A stretch of 64,000 bases of DNA from Palsa-883 sp963847615 (lineage in GTDB: Bacteria > Pseudomonadota > Alphaproteobacteria > Acetobacterales > Acetobacteraceae), in NCBI GenBank assembly GCA_963847615.1, contig CAWKAN010000012.1, positions 1 to 64,000 of the forward strand. Direction: 5' to 3'. Below, one piece after another: positions 45,868 to 54,779 of the stretch; within the stretch, counting starts at the first letter, position 1, and every line of letters begins with the position of its first letter. Made by a program: the position numbers and the translations under genes. The notes beneath the pieces were generated by a model. The model was not told where the DNA came from, ran no database searches, and worked only from the letters and a program-made list of their open reading frames with translations.

Positions 45868-46854
45868 ATGCGCGCCGTCTGGTACGACCGACAGGGCCCC
45901 GCCGCCGAGGTGCTGACCGCGGGCGAGCTGCCCACCCCGCACGCTGGCCCCAATGAAGTGCGGGTCCGCCTGGAGGCCTCCGGGGTGAACCCCTCCGACA
46001 CCTATCGCCGCCGCGGCCCGCCGGCGATGGAGTATCCGCGCGTCGTCACCAACAGCGACGGCGCCGGCGTGGTGGACGAGGTCGGCCCCGGCGTCCCCGC
46101 GCGGTGGCTGGGCCAGCGGGTCTGGCTCTACAACGGCCAGCGCAACGGCCGCTGGATGGGCACCGCGGCGGAATTCATTGCGCTCGACGTCGACCTGGTG
46201 ACCGCGCTGCCGGCGCACGTGTCGTTCGCGGAAGGAGCCACGCTCGGCGTGCCCTGCATGACCGCGCATCACTGCGTGTTCCTCGCCGGCCCGGTGCAGG
46301 GCCGCGTGCTGCTGGTCACCGGCGGCGCCGGCGCGGTCGGGCACTACGCCGTGCAACTGGCGAAATGGGCCGGCGCCACGGTGATCGCCACCGCCAGCTC
46401 GCCCGCCAAGGCCGCACGCGCGCGCCAGGGCGGCGCCGATCACGTCATCGACTACCGGCGCGAGGATGTCGCCGCGCGGGTGCGCGAGATCACCGGCGGC
46501 AGCGGCGTCGATCACGTGGTCGATGTCGATTTCGGCGGCAACCTGGCGGCAACGCTCGCTGCGGTGCGAGCCAACGGCAGCATCGCGGTCTATGCCTCGA
46601 ACGGCGACCGCACGCCCAGGCTGCCGATCCGCGAGCTGATGCAGAAGAACGTTGCGCTGCACGCGATGTCGCTGCCCGGCTCGCCGCACGAGACCCGCCG
46701 GCGCGCGCAATCCGACATCGCCCGCTTCGTTGCCACGCCGGGCCGGCTACTGTCGGTGGCGGCGCGCTTTCCGCTGTATGAGACGGCGGCGGCGCACCTG
46801 GCGGTGGAGCGGGGCGACAAGGTCGGCACGGTGATCGTCGAGTGCGCGCGCTGA
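45868..46854 (+). CDS. NADPH:quinone oxidoreductase-like zinc-independent alcohol dehydrogenase
   Basis: A 328-residue medium-chain dehydrogenase/reductase of the quinone oxidoreductase type. ATG 45868 follows GGGGGG. MRAVWYDRQGPAAEVLTAGE, VRLEASGVNPSDTYRRRGPP, LGVPCMTAHHCVFLAGPVQG and the NADPH fold RVLLVTGGAGAVGHYAVQLA are typical. VNP in place of a zinc-ligand Cys fits the zinc-free group. GGADHVIDYRREDVAARVRE and KVGTVIVECAR close it. It is divergent from the amidohydrolase gene. The electron acceptor is unknown. Confidence 0.9.
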   Translation: MRAVWYDRQGPAAEVLTAGELPTPHAGPNEVRVRLEASGVNPSDTYRRRGPPAMEYPRVVTNSDGAGVVDEVGPGVPARWLGQRVWLYNGQRNGRWMGTAAEFIALDVDLVTALPAHVSFAEGATLGVPCMTAHHCVFLAGPVQGRVLLVTGGAGAVGHYAVQLAKWAGATVIATASSPAKAARARQGGADHVIDYRREDVAARVREITGGSGVDHVVDVDFGGNLAATLAAVRANGSIAVYASNGDRTPRLPIRELMQKNVALHAMSLPGSPHETRRRAQSDIARFVATPGRLLSVAARFPLYETAAAHLAVERGDKVGTVIVECAR

Positions 46855-47258
46855 GCCGGGTTCCGCGGCGCAGTCGAGACGTATACTGGGTCTTCGCGGT
46901 TTTGTTTGGGTGGGACTGGACGCGACCAAACGGGGGCCTCGTTGCCCGACCTGATCGAGCCTGGCGCCGCGCTCGCCGCCGTCAAGGACGCTTCGCGCCG
47001 CCTCCGGCGGTGGCCTGCGGCCCTCCTTGACTGCGGCTGCGCGCGGCGCCCTGCAAGCGTCAGGCCGGGACGAAGAAACGGCACTCAGCCGAACCAAGAA
47101 ACTGGTTGGTTGTGCGTCGGACCCGGTGGGGTTTGCGGGCGGCAGCTTGACACCGTCGGCCCGAGGAAGGTCAGCGGCTGCCACGACCCGACACTACGAG
47201 GCTCCTTGTGGTTGCGAAATCCTGCGCGAGCCGCCGCGCATCGCATCGATAGCTCGGG
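46855..47258. other. Gap with one hairpin repeat
   Basis: No gene. Near 46978-47038 GCCGTCAAGGACGCTTCGCG and CGGCCCTCCTTGACTGCGGC form an inverted repeat, a style of dispersed element or a terminator. Confidence 0.4.
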
Positions 47259-48851
47259 CTAGGCCAGACCCGCGCGGCGGAACGCTTCCACATAGTGCTC
47301 CCGCTCGGCCGGCTGCTTGATCGGCATGTGGCTGGCGATCCAGGCGAGCGAAATATTCGGCTGCACGCGGCGCAGCGCCTGCAATGCGGCCGTGGCGACA
47401 TCGTGTTGTCCGGCCATGGCGGCGGCGGCCGTCAGCACCCGATGGGCGCCGACGAAGTCGCCGCGTTGCCGGATGCCCTCGCGCGCCAGCCGCATCGCCG
47501 CGTCATAGTTGCACCCGACGAACCGGGCGTAGGCGGCGATGCCGCAATAGACCCCCGCGAACGGATCGCGCGGGCTCAACCGCAGGGCGCGCTGCGCTGC
47601 CGCGGCACCCTCCTCCCAGCGTCCGCAATACGACAGCGTCAGGCCGTAATACGCCTGGGCCAGCGAGAAGTTCGGATTGAGCCGCAGCGCCAGCTCAAGC
47701 TCGGCCAGCAAGTCGTCGAAACGCCGCGTGAACAAATAACCGCAGCCCAGCGCGAAATGCGCCCAGGGGTCCTCGCTGTCGGCCTGGGTCGCCGCCAGCG
47801 CCGCGCGCTCGGCGACCGGCGTCGTCGTCGCCATCTCGGCCCACCCCATGTGGGCGCTGAACGAATAACTCGCGGCGAGCACGCCGAGCGCCTGGCCGTA
47901 GTTCGGATCGATGGCGATCGCCTTTTCGAGCAAGGCCTGCGCGACCACGTTGTCCTGTCGCGTCACCCGCCAGTAGTGCGACATCGCCCGCATCACCAGG
48001 TCCCAGGCGTCCATGCTGTTCGGCGGCTTGCGCCGGGCGCGGAAATTCTCCGCGGCATAGAGCTGCGGCTCGATCGCGGCGACGATGGCCTCGGTGATCT
48101 CGTCCTGCACCGCGAATACGTCGGTCAGGTCGCGGTCGTAGCGCTCCGCCCAGAGGTGGCTGCCGGTGGCCACATCGTTGAGCTGCGCCGTGATGCGCAC
48201 GCGGTCGCCGCCCCGGCGCACGCTGCCCTCCACCACATAGCCGACGCCCAACTCCTCGGCGACCTGCTTCAGATGGACCGCCTTGCCCTTGTAGACGAAC
48301 GCGGAGTTGCGCGCGATCACCAAGAACCAGCGCAGCTTGGACAGCGCGGTGATGATGTCCTCGCTGATGCCGTCGGAGAAATACTCCTGCTCCGGATCGC
48401 CGCTCAGGTTGACGAAGGGCAGCACGGCGATGGCCGGCCGGTCGGGCAGCGGCAAGGCCGGGCGCGGCTTGTCCTGGCGGTCATCCGCCGGCGGATCGGT
48501 GGCGCCGGCCGGCGCCATGTCCGCTGGCCCGACGCCGTTCGGTTGGGTGCGCACGGCGCCGACGAAACGCAGGCCCTTGCGTGGGATGGTGCGGATCAGG
48601 CGCTGGCTTTCGCCGCTGTCGCCGATCGCGTTGCGTGCCGCGCTGATGCGGCTGGTCAGCGTCGAGTCCGATACGATTCGGCCGCCCCAGACCGCGGCGA
48701 TGAGGTCGTCCTTGCTGACCACGTGGTCGCGGTTGTCCAGCAGGTAAACCAGCAGGTCGAATACCTGCGGCTCAACCGCGACGCCAGCGGCACCGCGGCG
48801 CAGCTCGCGCCGGTCGGTGTCAAGCGTGTGATCGGCGAAGCAGAATTGCAC
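47259..48851 (-). CDS. Winged-helix regulator with FlgO/TolB-like and TPR domains
   Basis: A 530-residue protein from GTG 48851. Residues 1-100 are an OmpR/CadC-type winged helix: VEPQVFDLLVYLLDNRDHVV, SKDDLIAAVWGGRIVSDSTL and RLIRTIPRKGLRFVGAVRT. Around 140-260 a FlgO-like part reads IAVLPFVNLSGDPEQEYFSD, then GISEDIITALSKLRWFLVIA and YVVEGSVRRGGDRVRITAQL. The C-terminal half is TPR-like helices (AIAIDPNYGQALGVLAASYS, ELALRLNPNFSLAQAYYGLT). These proteins are often labelled adenylate cyclase-like, but no cyclase domain is here. No membrane helix is seen. Target genes unknown. Confidence 0.88.
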   Translation of the reverse strand: MQFCFADHTLDTDRRELRRGAAGVAVEPQVFDLLVYLLDNRDHVVSKDDLIAAVWGGRIVSDSTLTSRISAARNAIGDSGESQRLIRTIPRKGLRFVGAVRTQPNGVGPADMAPAGATDPPADDRQDKPRPALPLPDRPAIAVLPFVNLSGDPEQEYFSDGISEDIITALSKLRWFLVIARNSAFVYKGKAVHLKQVAEELGVGYVVEGSVRRGGDRVRITAQLNDVATGSHLWAERYDRDLTDVFAVQDEITEAIVAAIEPQLYAAENFRARRKPPNSMDAWDLVMRAMSHYWRVTRQDNVVAQALLEKAIAIDPNYGQALGVLAASYSFSAHMGWAEMATTTPVAERAALAATQADSEDPWAHFALGCGYLFTRRFDDLLAELELALRLNPNFSLAQAYYGLTLSYCGRWEEGAAAAQRALRLSPRDPFAGVYCGIAAYARFVGCNYDAAMRLAREGIRQRGDFVGAHRVLTAAAAMAGQHDVATAALQALRRVQPNISLAWIASHMPIKQPAEREHYVEAFRRAGLA

Positions 48852-49259
48852 GTCGGTGCCCCCACAACCGAGCGGCGAAGCGGTTCTCGGGGAATAATCA
48901 CGCTCATCTCAAGGATAAATCAAGCTGCCGGCAAAGTCTTTCGGTCGGGCCGGCGGCATCCTTCGGACATCGTGACCGCCGTGATCGTGCCGGACCGCAG
49001 CAGGCCATGACCCAGACCCGGGCGATCGGCCCGGACCTGCGCCGCCACCACGGCGGTTCCGTCGTCGCCGGTTTCCATACGGTGTCGCAACGTCGCAACG
49101 TCGCGTCGGCGCCCAGGCGTGCCGGGTTTCCACGCGGCGGGGCGCTGCCCGAAGCGGCGTCGATCCGGCGATCGGGCAGCGCCGGCAATCGCCCGGATTG
49201 CTTGCCGGGCAGGCTCCGCCGCCCCTGCGGCGAAGCCAGCAACAACACAGGAGGGGCCC
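48852..49259. other. Divergent promoter gap, no gene
   Basis: Nothing coding is supported. Regulator and methyltransferase genes diverge from it. GGAGGGGC just before 49260 is the ribosome site of the latter. Confidence 0.35.
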
Positions 49260-49991
49260 ATGGGCCGGTTCATCGCGTTTCTCTACGGCATTGCATCCTA
49301 CGTCGTGTTCTTCGCCACCTTCCTCTACGCCATCGGCTTCGTCGCGGGTCTCGTGGTGCCGAAGACCATCGACACCGGCCCGGTCGGCTCGATGCTGACG
49401 GCGTTCATCGTCAACCTTCTGCTGATGTCGGTGTTCGCGATCCAGCACAGCGTGATGGCGCGCAAGCAGTTCAAGCAATGGTGGACGCAATTCGTCCCGG
49501 CCTCGATCGAGCGCAGCACCTATGTGCTGCTGGCCAGCCTGGCGCTGGTCCTGTTGTTCTGGCAGTGGCGCCCGATGCCGGCGCTGGTGTGGCAGATCGG
49601 CGATCCGCAGCTCGCCCTGGCGGTCACCGGCCTGGCGTTCGTCGGCTGGCTCATCGTGTTGACCAGCACCTTCCTGATCAACCATTTCGAGCTGTTCGGC
49701 CTGCATCAGGTGGTAAGCCACCTCGCCGGCCGCCCGATGCCCGCGCCGCGCTTCCGGACGCCGCTGTACTACCAGTTCGTGCGCCACCCGATCTATCTCG
49801 GCTTCATCATCGCGTTCTGGGCCGCGCCGACGATGACGGTCGGGCGCGCGCTGTTCGCGGTGGTGACCACCTCCTACATCGTCGTCGGCATCCTGTTGGA
49901 GGAACGCGACCTGGTCGAGGTCTTCGGCGACGACTACCGCCGCTACAGGAAGCGGGTGTCGATGCTGCTGCCCTGGCGCCGGTCGGCCTGA
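49260..49991 (+). CDS. mddA: Methanethiol S-methyltransferase-like integral membrane protein
   Basis: A 243-residue membrane protein with five or six helices: FIAFLYGIASYVVFFATFLY, SMLTAFIVNLLLMSVFAIQH, YVLLASLALVLLFWQWRPMP and LALAVTGLAFVGWLIVLTST. The C-terminal signature is YYQFVRHPIYLGFIIAFWAA, then LLEERDLVEVFGDDYRRYRK, the isoprenylcysteine-methyltransferase-like SAM region of MddA, which makes dimethylsulfide from methanethiol. HSVMARKQFKQWWTQFVPAS and STYVLLASL fit MddA. The NnrU family is the main alternative. Start ATG 49260 after GGAGGGGC. Confidence 0.78.
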   Translation: MGRFIAFLYGIASYVVFFATFLYAIGFVAGLVVPKTIDTGPVGSMLTAFIVNLLLMSVFAIQHSVMARKQFKQWWTQFVPASIERSTYVLLASLALVLLFWQWRPMPALVWQIGDPQLALAVTGLAFVGWLIVLTSTFLINHFELFGLHQVVSHLAGRPMPAPRFRTPLYYQFVRHPIYLGFIIAFWAAPTMTVGRALFAVVTTSYIVVGILLEERDLVEVFGDDYRRYRKRVSMLLPWRRSA

Positions 49992-50055
49992 TCGGTCATT
50001 GCGGCCGCAATCCAACGGCGGCCCCGGTGTCCTGCCGGGGCCGCCGGCAACGCCG

Positions 50056-50526
50056 CTACCACGCCACCTCGAACATCCCCTCGACCTCCACCGCCGCGTC
50101 GGCCGGCAGTGACGGCACCCCGATCGTCGTGCGCGCGTGCCGTCCGGCCTCGCCGAACACCGCCACCGCCAGGTCCGAGGCGCCGTTCATGACCAGCGCC
50201 TGCTCGGTGAACTCCGGCGCGCAGGCGATAAACCCGCCCAGCCGCACCACGCGACGCACCCGCTCCAGGTCGCCGTTGCACGCCGCCTTGAGGTGCACCA
50301 GCACGTTGATGAAGCACAACCGCGCCGCTTCCTTGCCCCGCTCGGTGGCAACCGCGTAGCCCAGCCGCCCGGTGATCGCGATCTTGCCGTCGATCGCCGG
50401 CACCTGGCCGGAGACCACGACGAGGTTGCCGGTCTGCACATACGGCACGTAGTTGGCGATCGGCGCCATCGGCCGCGGCAGGGTGATGCCAAGCTCCGCC
50501 AGCTTCATCTCGATCTGCCCGGTCAT
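50056..50526 (-). CDS. RidA family protein
   Basis: A 156-residue protein of the YjgF/YER057c/UK114 fold. ATG 50526 is preceded by GGAGACC. MTGQIEMKLAELGITLPRPM, then YVPYVQTGNLVVVSGQVPAI, AARLCFINVLVHLKAACNGD, LERVRRVVRLGGFIACAPEF and HARTTIGVPSLPADAAVEVE match the longer RidA subgroup. The conserved Arg of the imine deaminase site is in RTTIGV. Some subgroup members do not deaminate, so activity is open. It is convergent with the methyltransferase gene. Confidence 0.87.
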   Translation of the reverse strand: MTGQIEMKLAELGITLPRPMAPIANYVPYVQTGNLVVVSGQVPAIDGKIAITGRLGYAVATERGKEAARLCFINVLVHLKAACNGDLERVRRVVRLGGFIACAPEFTEQALVMNGASDLAVAVFGEAGRHARTTIGVPSLPADAAVEVEGMFEVAW

Positions 50527-50641
50527 CGCGGTCTCCTTCGGGTTGCGCGCCAGCCAAATCCTAGCCCGCATTTCTCCCACTGTCGCGGGAGACCGGCTTG
50601 CTGCCTACACGCGTCGTTCGGAGATCGTAGCAACGGAGGAA

Positions 50642-50826
50642 AGCAAGTAATCAAGCGGACACAGAGTTACACAGAGGGCACACAGAGTTGCACAGAGAAG
50701 TTTTATTGGCGCTTCGCGCGATGACAGCCGCACAACTCAAACAACTTTGCGCGCAGCGCCATTTTCTTTCTCTGTGTAACTCTGTGTGCCCTCTGTGTAA
50801 CTCTGTGTCCGCTTGATTACTTGCTT
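50642..50826. repeat. Large inverted repeat, ACACAGAG type
   Basis: The left arm GCAAGTAATCAAGCGGACAC, then AGAGTTACACAGAGGGCACA is repeated in reverse complement at the right, GTGTCCGCTTGATTACTTGC, ending at 50826. The arms are about 55 bp. The centre has TGGCGCTTCGCGC and GCGCGCAGCGCCA, also inverted. The rest of the gap 50527-50986 has no gene. Confidence 0.8.
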
Positions 50827-50986
50827 GACTTGCTTCCCGAGCTGCGGCGCACCCGGGCCCATGGCCCAGACCCAACGCGGCCACCCGGACCACCATCCGA
50901 ATTGATCAGCGCCCGAATACGCCCGGAAGGGGATGACCCAGCCTAACCGGTACGCCTCGCGAAGCCGCCATTCCCCCCCCGCCACC

Positions 50987-52579
50987 TCAGCGCGAAATCA
51001 CCCGAAAGCCGCGCCGGCGGGCTCGCGCGTCGGTCTCGGCCGCGGGCAGGTCGAGCGGCAGCAACGGATCCGCCCCCTCGTCGGCCTTGTCCCCGGGACC
51101 ATCGGCCGGCTCCGGCGTCGCCTCCGGAATATCCAGCCGGCCCAGGTAGTTCGCGGCCAGGTGGCGGAACACGTAGTCCAGCAGCGAGGTCGCCTGCGTC
51201 ACCGCCGGGTCGCCCTCCACCGCGCCGGCGGGGCCGAAGCGGGTGAAGGTGAACGCCTCGACGTACTCGGCCAGCGGCACGCCGTGCTGCAGGCCCAGGC
51301 TGACGGCGTGGGCGAAACTGTCCATCAGGCCGCGGAACGCCGCGCCTTCCTTGTGCAGCGCGAGGACCACCTCGCCGAGCGCGCCGTCGGCGTATTCGCC
51401 GGTGCGGACATACAGCCGATGGCCGCCGACCGTCGCGCGCTGGGTATAGCCGGCGCGCCGCCCAGGCAGGTCGCGGCGGCGGGCGGCGGCGGCGGCCGAT
51501 TGGCGCGGCACCACCGGGCGCGCCGGCATGGCGTGCAGCGCCGCGGCGACGGCGTCGTGCATCGCCGCATGCGCCGCGGCGTCGGCCAGCGGCAGCGGGT
51601 CGCGCCCGGCCAGCAGGTCGGCCAACGCCTCCTCGGCGGACAGGCCGCGCGCCGCCAGCCAGGCCCGCGCGGTCCGGCTCAACCCGCCGGTCGGCGACAG
51701 CGCCGAGAACGCCGGCGCGATGCCGCCGGTCTCGACCCCCAACAGCGCCTCGGTTGCCCCGGCTTCGGTGATCGCCGTGACCGCCGCATGGCGCGGCGCG
51801 CCCGCGACGGCGGCGGCCTGGCGCGCCAGCCGCGCCGCCTCGGCGAGCCCGGGCACCAGCGTGCTCGCCGGCGGCACCGGCCACGCGCGGGCCGGGCCGT
51901 TGCTGATCGGCCCGTCGCTGGCCGCTTCGTGCCCCGGCGCGGTCGTCGGCGCGGTCGGCGCCCCGATCTGGCGTGCCAGCATGGCCGAAGCCGCCTCGGC
52001 CCGCCCACGCAGGATCGCCGCCAGTGCCCGGGCGATCTCGCGCGCCGGTTCCGTGCCGTAGTCCACGCCCATCGCCGCCAGCAGTCCGGCCAGATCCGCC
52101 ATGCCGATCGCCAGCCGCGCGGCGTTCGGCGCGGCCAAGGTCAGCGCGACCGCCGCGGTTTCGACCGACTCGGCGAAGCCGGCGGCGTTGAAGCCGAGCC
52201 CGTCGTCCAGGAAACCCACCAGATCGAGGGTGAAGCCGGGCACGCTGCCCGGCCGGCCGCGCCAGATCGACGCGTCGGGCGCCCCGCGGCGCAGCAGCAG
52301 CATCCGGTGCAGCCGCTCGGCCAGCCCAAGGCCCAGGCCGGCGTCGAGCCCGGCCCGCGCCGCCGCGTCGGCCAGCTTGCCGATCCAGGCCTCGGCCGCA
52401 TCGACCAGCGCCACCGGCCCGTTGCCCGGCGCCAGCTCCGCCAGCCCGGCGGCGGCCACGTCGTCCCACGCCGCCGGCAGGGTGACCAGGCGCGGCGGCG
52501 CATCCGGCTCGGCGGCGGCCGGCATCCGGCGCATCCGCACCCCGCGCCACGTGACGATGGTCTTGCGATGGCTCTTCAT
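50987..52579 (-). CDS. TSCPD-domain protein related to B12-dependent ribonucleotide reductase
   Basis: A 530-residue protein. The C-terminal third reads AGYTQRATVGGHRLYVRTGE, then YADGALGEVVLALHKEGAAF, RGLMDSFAHAVSLGLQHGVP, EYVEAFTFTRFGPAGAVEGD and TSLLDYVFRHLAANYLG. This is the tail domain found at the end of class II (NrdJ) ribonucleotide reductases. The first 300 residues look like a worn reductase barrel (NAARLAIGMADLAGLLAAMG, then EPAREIARALAAILRG) with no active-site cysteine motif that can be made out. Probably a paralogue or partner of NrdJ with a changed role. ATG 52579. Confidence 0.72.
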   Translation of the reverse strand: MKSHRKTIVTWRGVRMRRMPAAAEPDAPPRLVTLPAAWDDVAAAGLAELAPGNGPVALVDAAEAWIGKLADAAARAGLDAGLGLGLAERLHRMLLLRRGAPDASIWRGRPGSVPGFTLDLVGFLDDGLGFNAAGFAESVETAAVALTLAAPNAARLAIGMADLAGLLAAMGVDYGTEPAREIARALAAILRGRAEAASAMLARQIGAPTAPTTAPGHEAASDGPISNGPARAWPVPPASTLVPGLAEAARLARQAAAVAGAPRHAAVTAITEAGATEALLGVETGGIAPAFSALSPTGGLSRTARAWLAARGLSAEEALADLLAGRDPLPLADAAAHAAMHDAVAAALHAMPARPVVPRQSAAAAARRRDLPGRRAGYTQRATVGGHRLYVRTGEYADGALGEVVLALHKEGAAFRGLMDSFAHAVSLGLQHGVPLAEYVEAFTFTRFGPAGAVEGDPAVTQATSLLDYVFRHLAANYLGRLDIPEATPEPADGPGDKADEGADPLLPLDLPAAETDARARRRGFRVISR

Positions 52580-52708
52580 GGCCGGATGTTAGGCCCGCCC
52601 CGGGCGCCCGAAAAGTCTATTTTGTGTAAAATCCGCGGCACGACCACCAAATCCTGTGGGTAACCTCAGGCAGTGGACCATTGCGCGAGGGCGACGTATA
52701 TCGGGCGC

Positions 52709-53122
52709 ATGAATATCGGCACCCGTCTGTTCACTCTGCTGAAGGGCCGCTCCGTCGGCACCGATGCAACCGGCAACGTCTACTACCAGGAGCGCCGGCC
52801 GCGCCCCAACATGCGCTCCCGGCGCTGGGTGATCTACGCCAGGTCGCCGGAGGCCAGCGACGTGCCGCCCGAATGGCACGCCTGGCTGCACTACACCACC
52901 GAGACGCCGCTGACCGACGCACCGCACCGGCCCTGGCAGAAACCCTATGTGCCGAACCTGACCGGCACCGCGGCAAGCTATCGCCCCGCCGGTCACGACT
53001 ATCGGGGCGGCCACCGCGCCGCGGCCACCGGCGATTACAAGTCCTGGACCCCGCCGGCCGCGCCCGCCCGGTCCTCGCTCCCTCCAGCGCCGCAGCCGCA
53101 ATCGTCCCATCCGGGCCGCTGA
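52709..53122 (+). CDS. NDUFA12-family complex I subunit
   Basis: A 137-residue protein, MNIGTRLFTLLKGRSVGTDA, then GNVYYQERRPRPNMRSRRWV, IYARSPEASDVPPEWHAWLH, YTTETPLTDAPHRPWQKPYV and NLTGTAASYRPAGHDYRGGH. This is the supernumerary NADH:ubiquinone oxidoreductase subunit (B17.2/NDUFA12 type) of alphaproteobacteria and mitochondria. ATG 52709 is preferred over an upstream frame start since the family begins here. The next gene, mlaD, is 9 bases on, the standard gene order in this class. Confidence 0.9.
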   Translation: MNIGTRLFTLLKGRSVGTDATGNVYYQERRPRPNMRSRRWVIYARSPEASDVPPEWHAWLHYTTETPLTDAPHRPWQKPYVPNLTGTAASYRPAGHDYRGGHRAAATGDYKSWTPPAAPARSSLPPAPQPQSSHPGR

Positions 53123-53131
53123 CGCAGCGCC

Positions 53132-53746
53132 ATGGCTCGCCGTAACGCCGTCGAGGTGGTGAGCGGGGCGGCCATCCTGCTGGTCGCCGCGGGATTCCTG
53201 GCCTACGCCGTCGCGCGTTCGGGCCGCAGCACCGTCTCCGGCTACCTGCTCAACGCCAGGTTCGACAATATCGACGGCCTGCCGGTCGGCTCCGACGTGC
53301 GCATGGCCGGCGTCAAGGTCGGCAACGTGGTCGCCGAGCGGATCGACCCGCAGAGCTATCTCGCCGTGGTCAGCTTGTCGGTGCAGAACGGCATCGAACT
53401 GCCGAAGGACAGCAGTGCGTCGGTCAGCAGCGACAGCCTGCTGGGCGGCAAATACCTGGCGCTGTCGCCGGGCGGGGACACCGCCATGCTGCAACCCGGG
53501 CAGACCATCACCATCACCCAGTCCTCGGTCAGCCTTGAACAATTGCTCGGCAAGTTCATCTTCAGCGTGAGCGACCTGGTGGGCGCGATGAAGCCGCCCC
53601 AAGGGGCGGGCCAGCCGTCGGGCACCCCGCCGGGGACGTCCCCCGGTACGTCCCCCGGTACGTCCCCTGCCGCGCCCCACGGGGCCGCGCCAGGGAGTTC
53701 GCCAGGGGCTGCGCCAGGAACCGCGCCAGGAGCCGTGCCGAAATGA
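53132..53746 (+). CDS. mlaD: Phospholipid-transport substrate-binding protein MlaD
   Basis: A 204-residue MCE-domain protein in the inner membrane and periplasm, part of the Mla retrograde phospholipid pathway. The N-terminal anchor VVSGAAILLVAAGFLAYAVA is followed by the MCE domain GYLLNARFDNIDGLPVGSDV, RMAGVKVGNVVAERIDPQSY and SDSLLGGKYLALSPGGDTAM, and ITQSSVSLEQLLGKFIFSVS. The C-terminal 55 residues are a Pro/Gly/Ser repeat tail (GTSPGTSPGTSP), longer than the family norm. The ATG of the next gene overlaps its stop (ATGA). Confidence 0.92.
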   Translation: MARRNAVEVVSGAAILLVAAGFLAYAVARSGRSTVSGYLLNARFDNIDGLPVGSDVRMAGVKVGNVVAERIDPQSYLAVVSLSVQNGIELPKDSSASVSSDSLLGGKYLALSPGGDTAMLQPGQTITITQSSVSLEQLLGKFIFSVSDLVGAMKPPQGAGQPSGTPPGTSPGTSPGTSPAAPHGAAPGSSPGAAPGTAPGAVPK

Positions 53747-53964
53747 TCCCGCCGCCCCCCGCAATCTGGCCGCAGCCCGATGGAGCGCCGGTGGCCTGCC
53801 GCGAGAAGCTGCGGATGCTGGCGGAGAACCACGCCGAACTGGCGCAGGCGCTGCAGGACACCTTCGAGGACGCGGTGCTGATGGGCGTCGACGAGGCGTC
53901 GATGCGGCGCATCCTGGCCGCCATGGTCGCGGGGCTGGACTCGCCGAAGCGCGCCGCCGGCTGA
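53743..53964 (+). CDS. Small conserved hypothetical protein between mlaD and DUF2155 gene
   Basis: 73 residues, MIPPPPAIWPQPDGAPVACR, then EKLRMLAENHAELAQALQDT and FEDAVLMGVDEASMRRILAA. Mainly helical, with an acidic pattern. It overlaps mlaD by four bases and the next gene by one (TGATG), so all three are translationally linked. No name is known; coding is supported by the tight overlaps. Confidence 0.65.
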   Translation: MIPPPPAIWPQPDGAPVACREKLRMLAENHAELAQALQDTFEDAVLMGVDEASMRRILAAMVAGLDSPKRAAG

Positions 53965-54767
53965 TGGCGCCGACACGCGGGCTGTGCGGCCTGGCCCTGG
54001 CGGCCTGCCTGGTCACTTCCGGCGCATGGGCGCAGGGCACCACCGCGATCCCGCCGGCCTCGCCGCCCGGCATCACGACCGAGCAGCTGCCTCCGCCCCC
54101 CGGCGTCCCCGGCCAGCCACTGGCCGCGCCGCCCGGCACACCGCCCCCCGGCACGCCAGCGACCGGCACGCCGCCGCCAGGCACAGCGACGCCCGGAACC
54201 GCCGAGCCAGGAACCCCCGAGCCGGGAACGCCGCCGCCCGGCCCCCCCGCGCCCAGCACGCCGCCGCCCGGCACGCCAGCGCCCAACACGCCAGCGACCG
54301 GCACGCCAGCGCCGGGGACGCCACCCGCCGCACCCGCGCCGGAATCCGCGGCGCCCGGCGCCCCAGCCTCATCCCAGCCCGCCGCCGCGCCGGACGCGAC
54401 TGCCCCGCCGGGCGCCGCGCCGACCCCGCCGGCCGAGGGCACCTACCCCCCAGCACCGCCCGTGCCGATCAACTGGCTGCCGCAAGGCACCGCAGTGCTG
54501 CAGGTGCTGGACAAGGTCGATGCCCAATCCGTCACCCTGGCGGTCAAGGTCGGCTCCTCGGTGCAGTCGGGCCCGCTGACCATCGGCGTGCGCGCCTGCG
54601 ACGTCAGCGCGCCGGACCAGGCGCAGGACGCCACCGCCTTCCTCGACATCACCGACAGCCACGCCGACGCCCCCAGCTTCCACGGCTGGATGCTGCAATC
54701 CAACCCCTCGGTCTCCATGCTGCAACACCCGATCTACGACGTGCGGGTGCTCGGCTGCCGGCCCTAG
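53964..54767 (+). CDS. DUF2155 domain protein with Pro-rich linker
   Basis: A 267-residue exported protein. The signal peptide TRGLCGLALAACLVTSGAWA is followed by about 115 residues of a PGTP/PATGTP repeat region. The DUF2155 domain is at the end: INWLPQGTAVLQVLDKVDAQ, VTLAVKVGSSVQSGPLTIGV, RACDVSAPDQAQDATAFLDI and HPIYDVRVLGCRP, with two Cys that could pair. Family members in alphaproteobacteria follow mlaD and NDUFA12; function unknown. The Pro-rich spacer is much longer than usual. Confidence 0.85.
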   Translation: MAPTRGLCGLALAACLVTSGAWAQGTTAIPPASPPGITTEQLPPPPGVPGQPLAAPPGTPPPGTPATGTPPPGTATPGTAEPGTPEPGTPPPGPPAPSTPPPGTPAPNTPATGTPAPGTPPAAPAPESAAPGAPASSQPAAAPDATAPPGAAPTPPAEGTYPPAPPVPINWLPQGTAVLQVLDKVDAQSVTLAVKVGSSVQSGPLTIGVRACDVSAPDQAQDATAFLDITDSHADAPSFHGWMLQSNPSVSMLQHPIYDVRVLGCRP

Positions 54768-54779
54768 GCGACCCATCGC

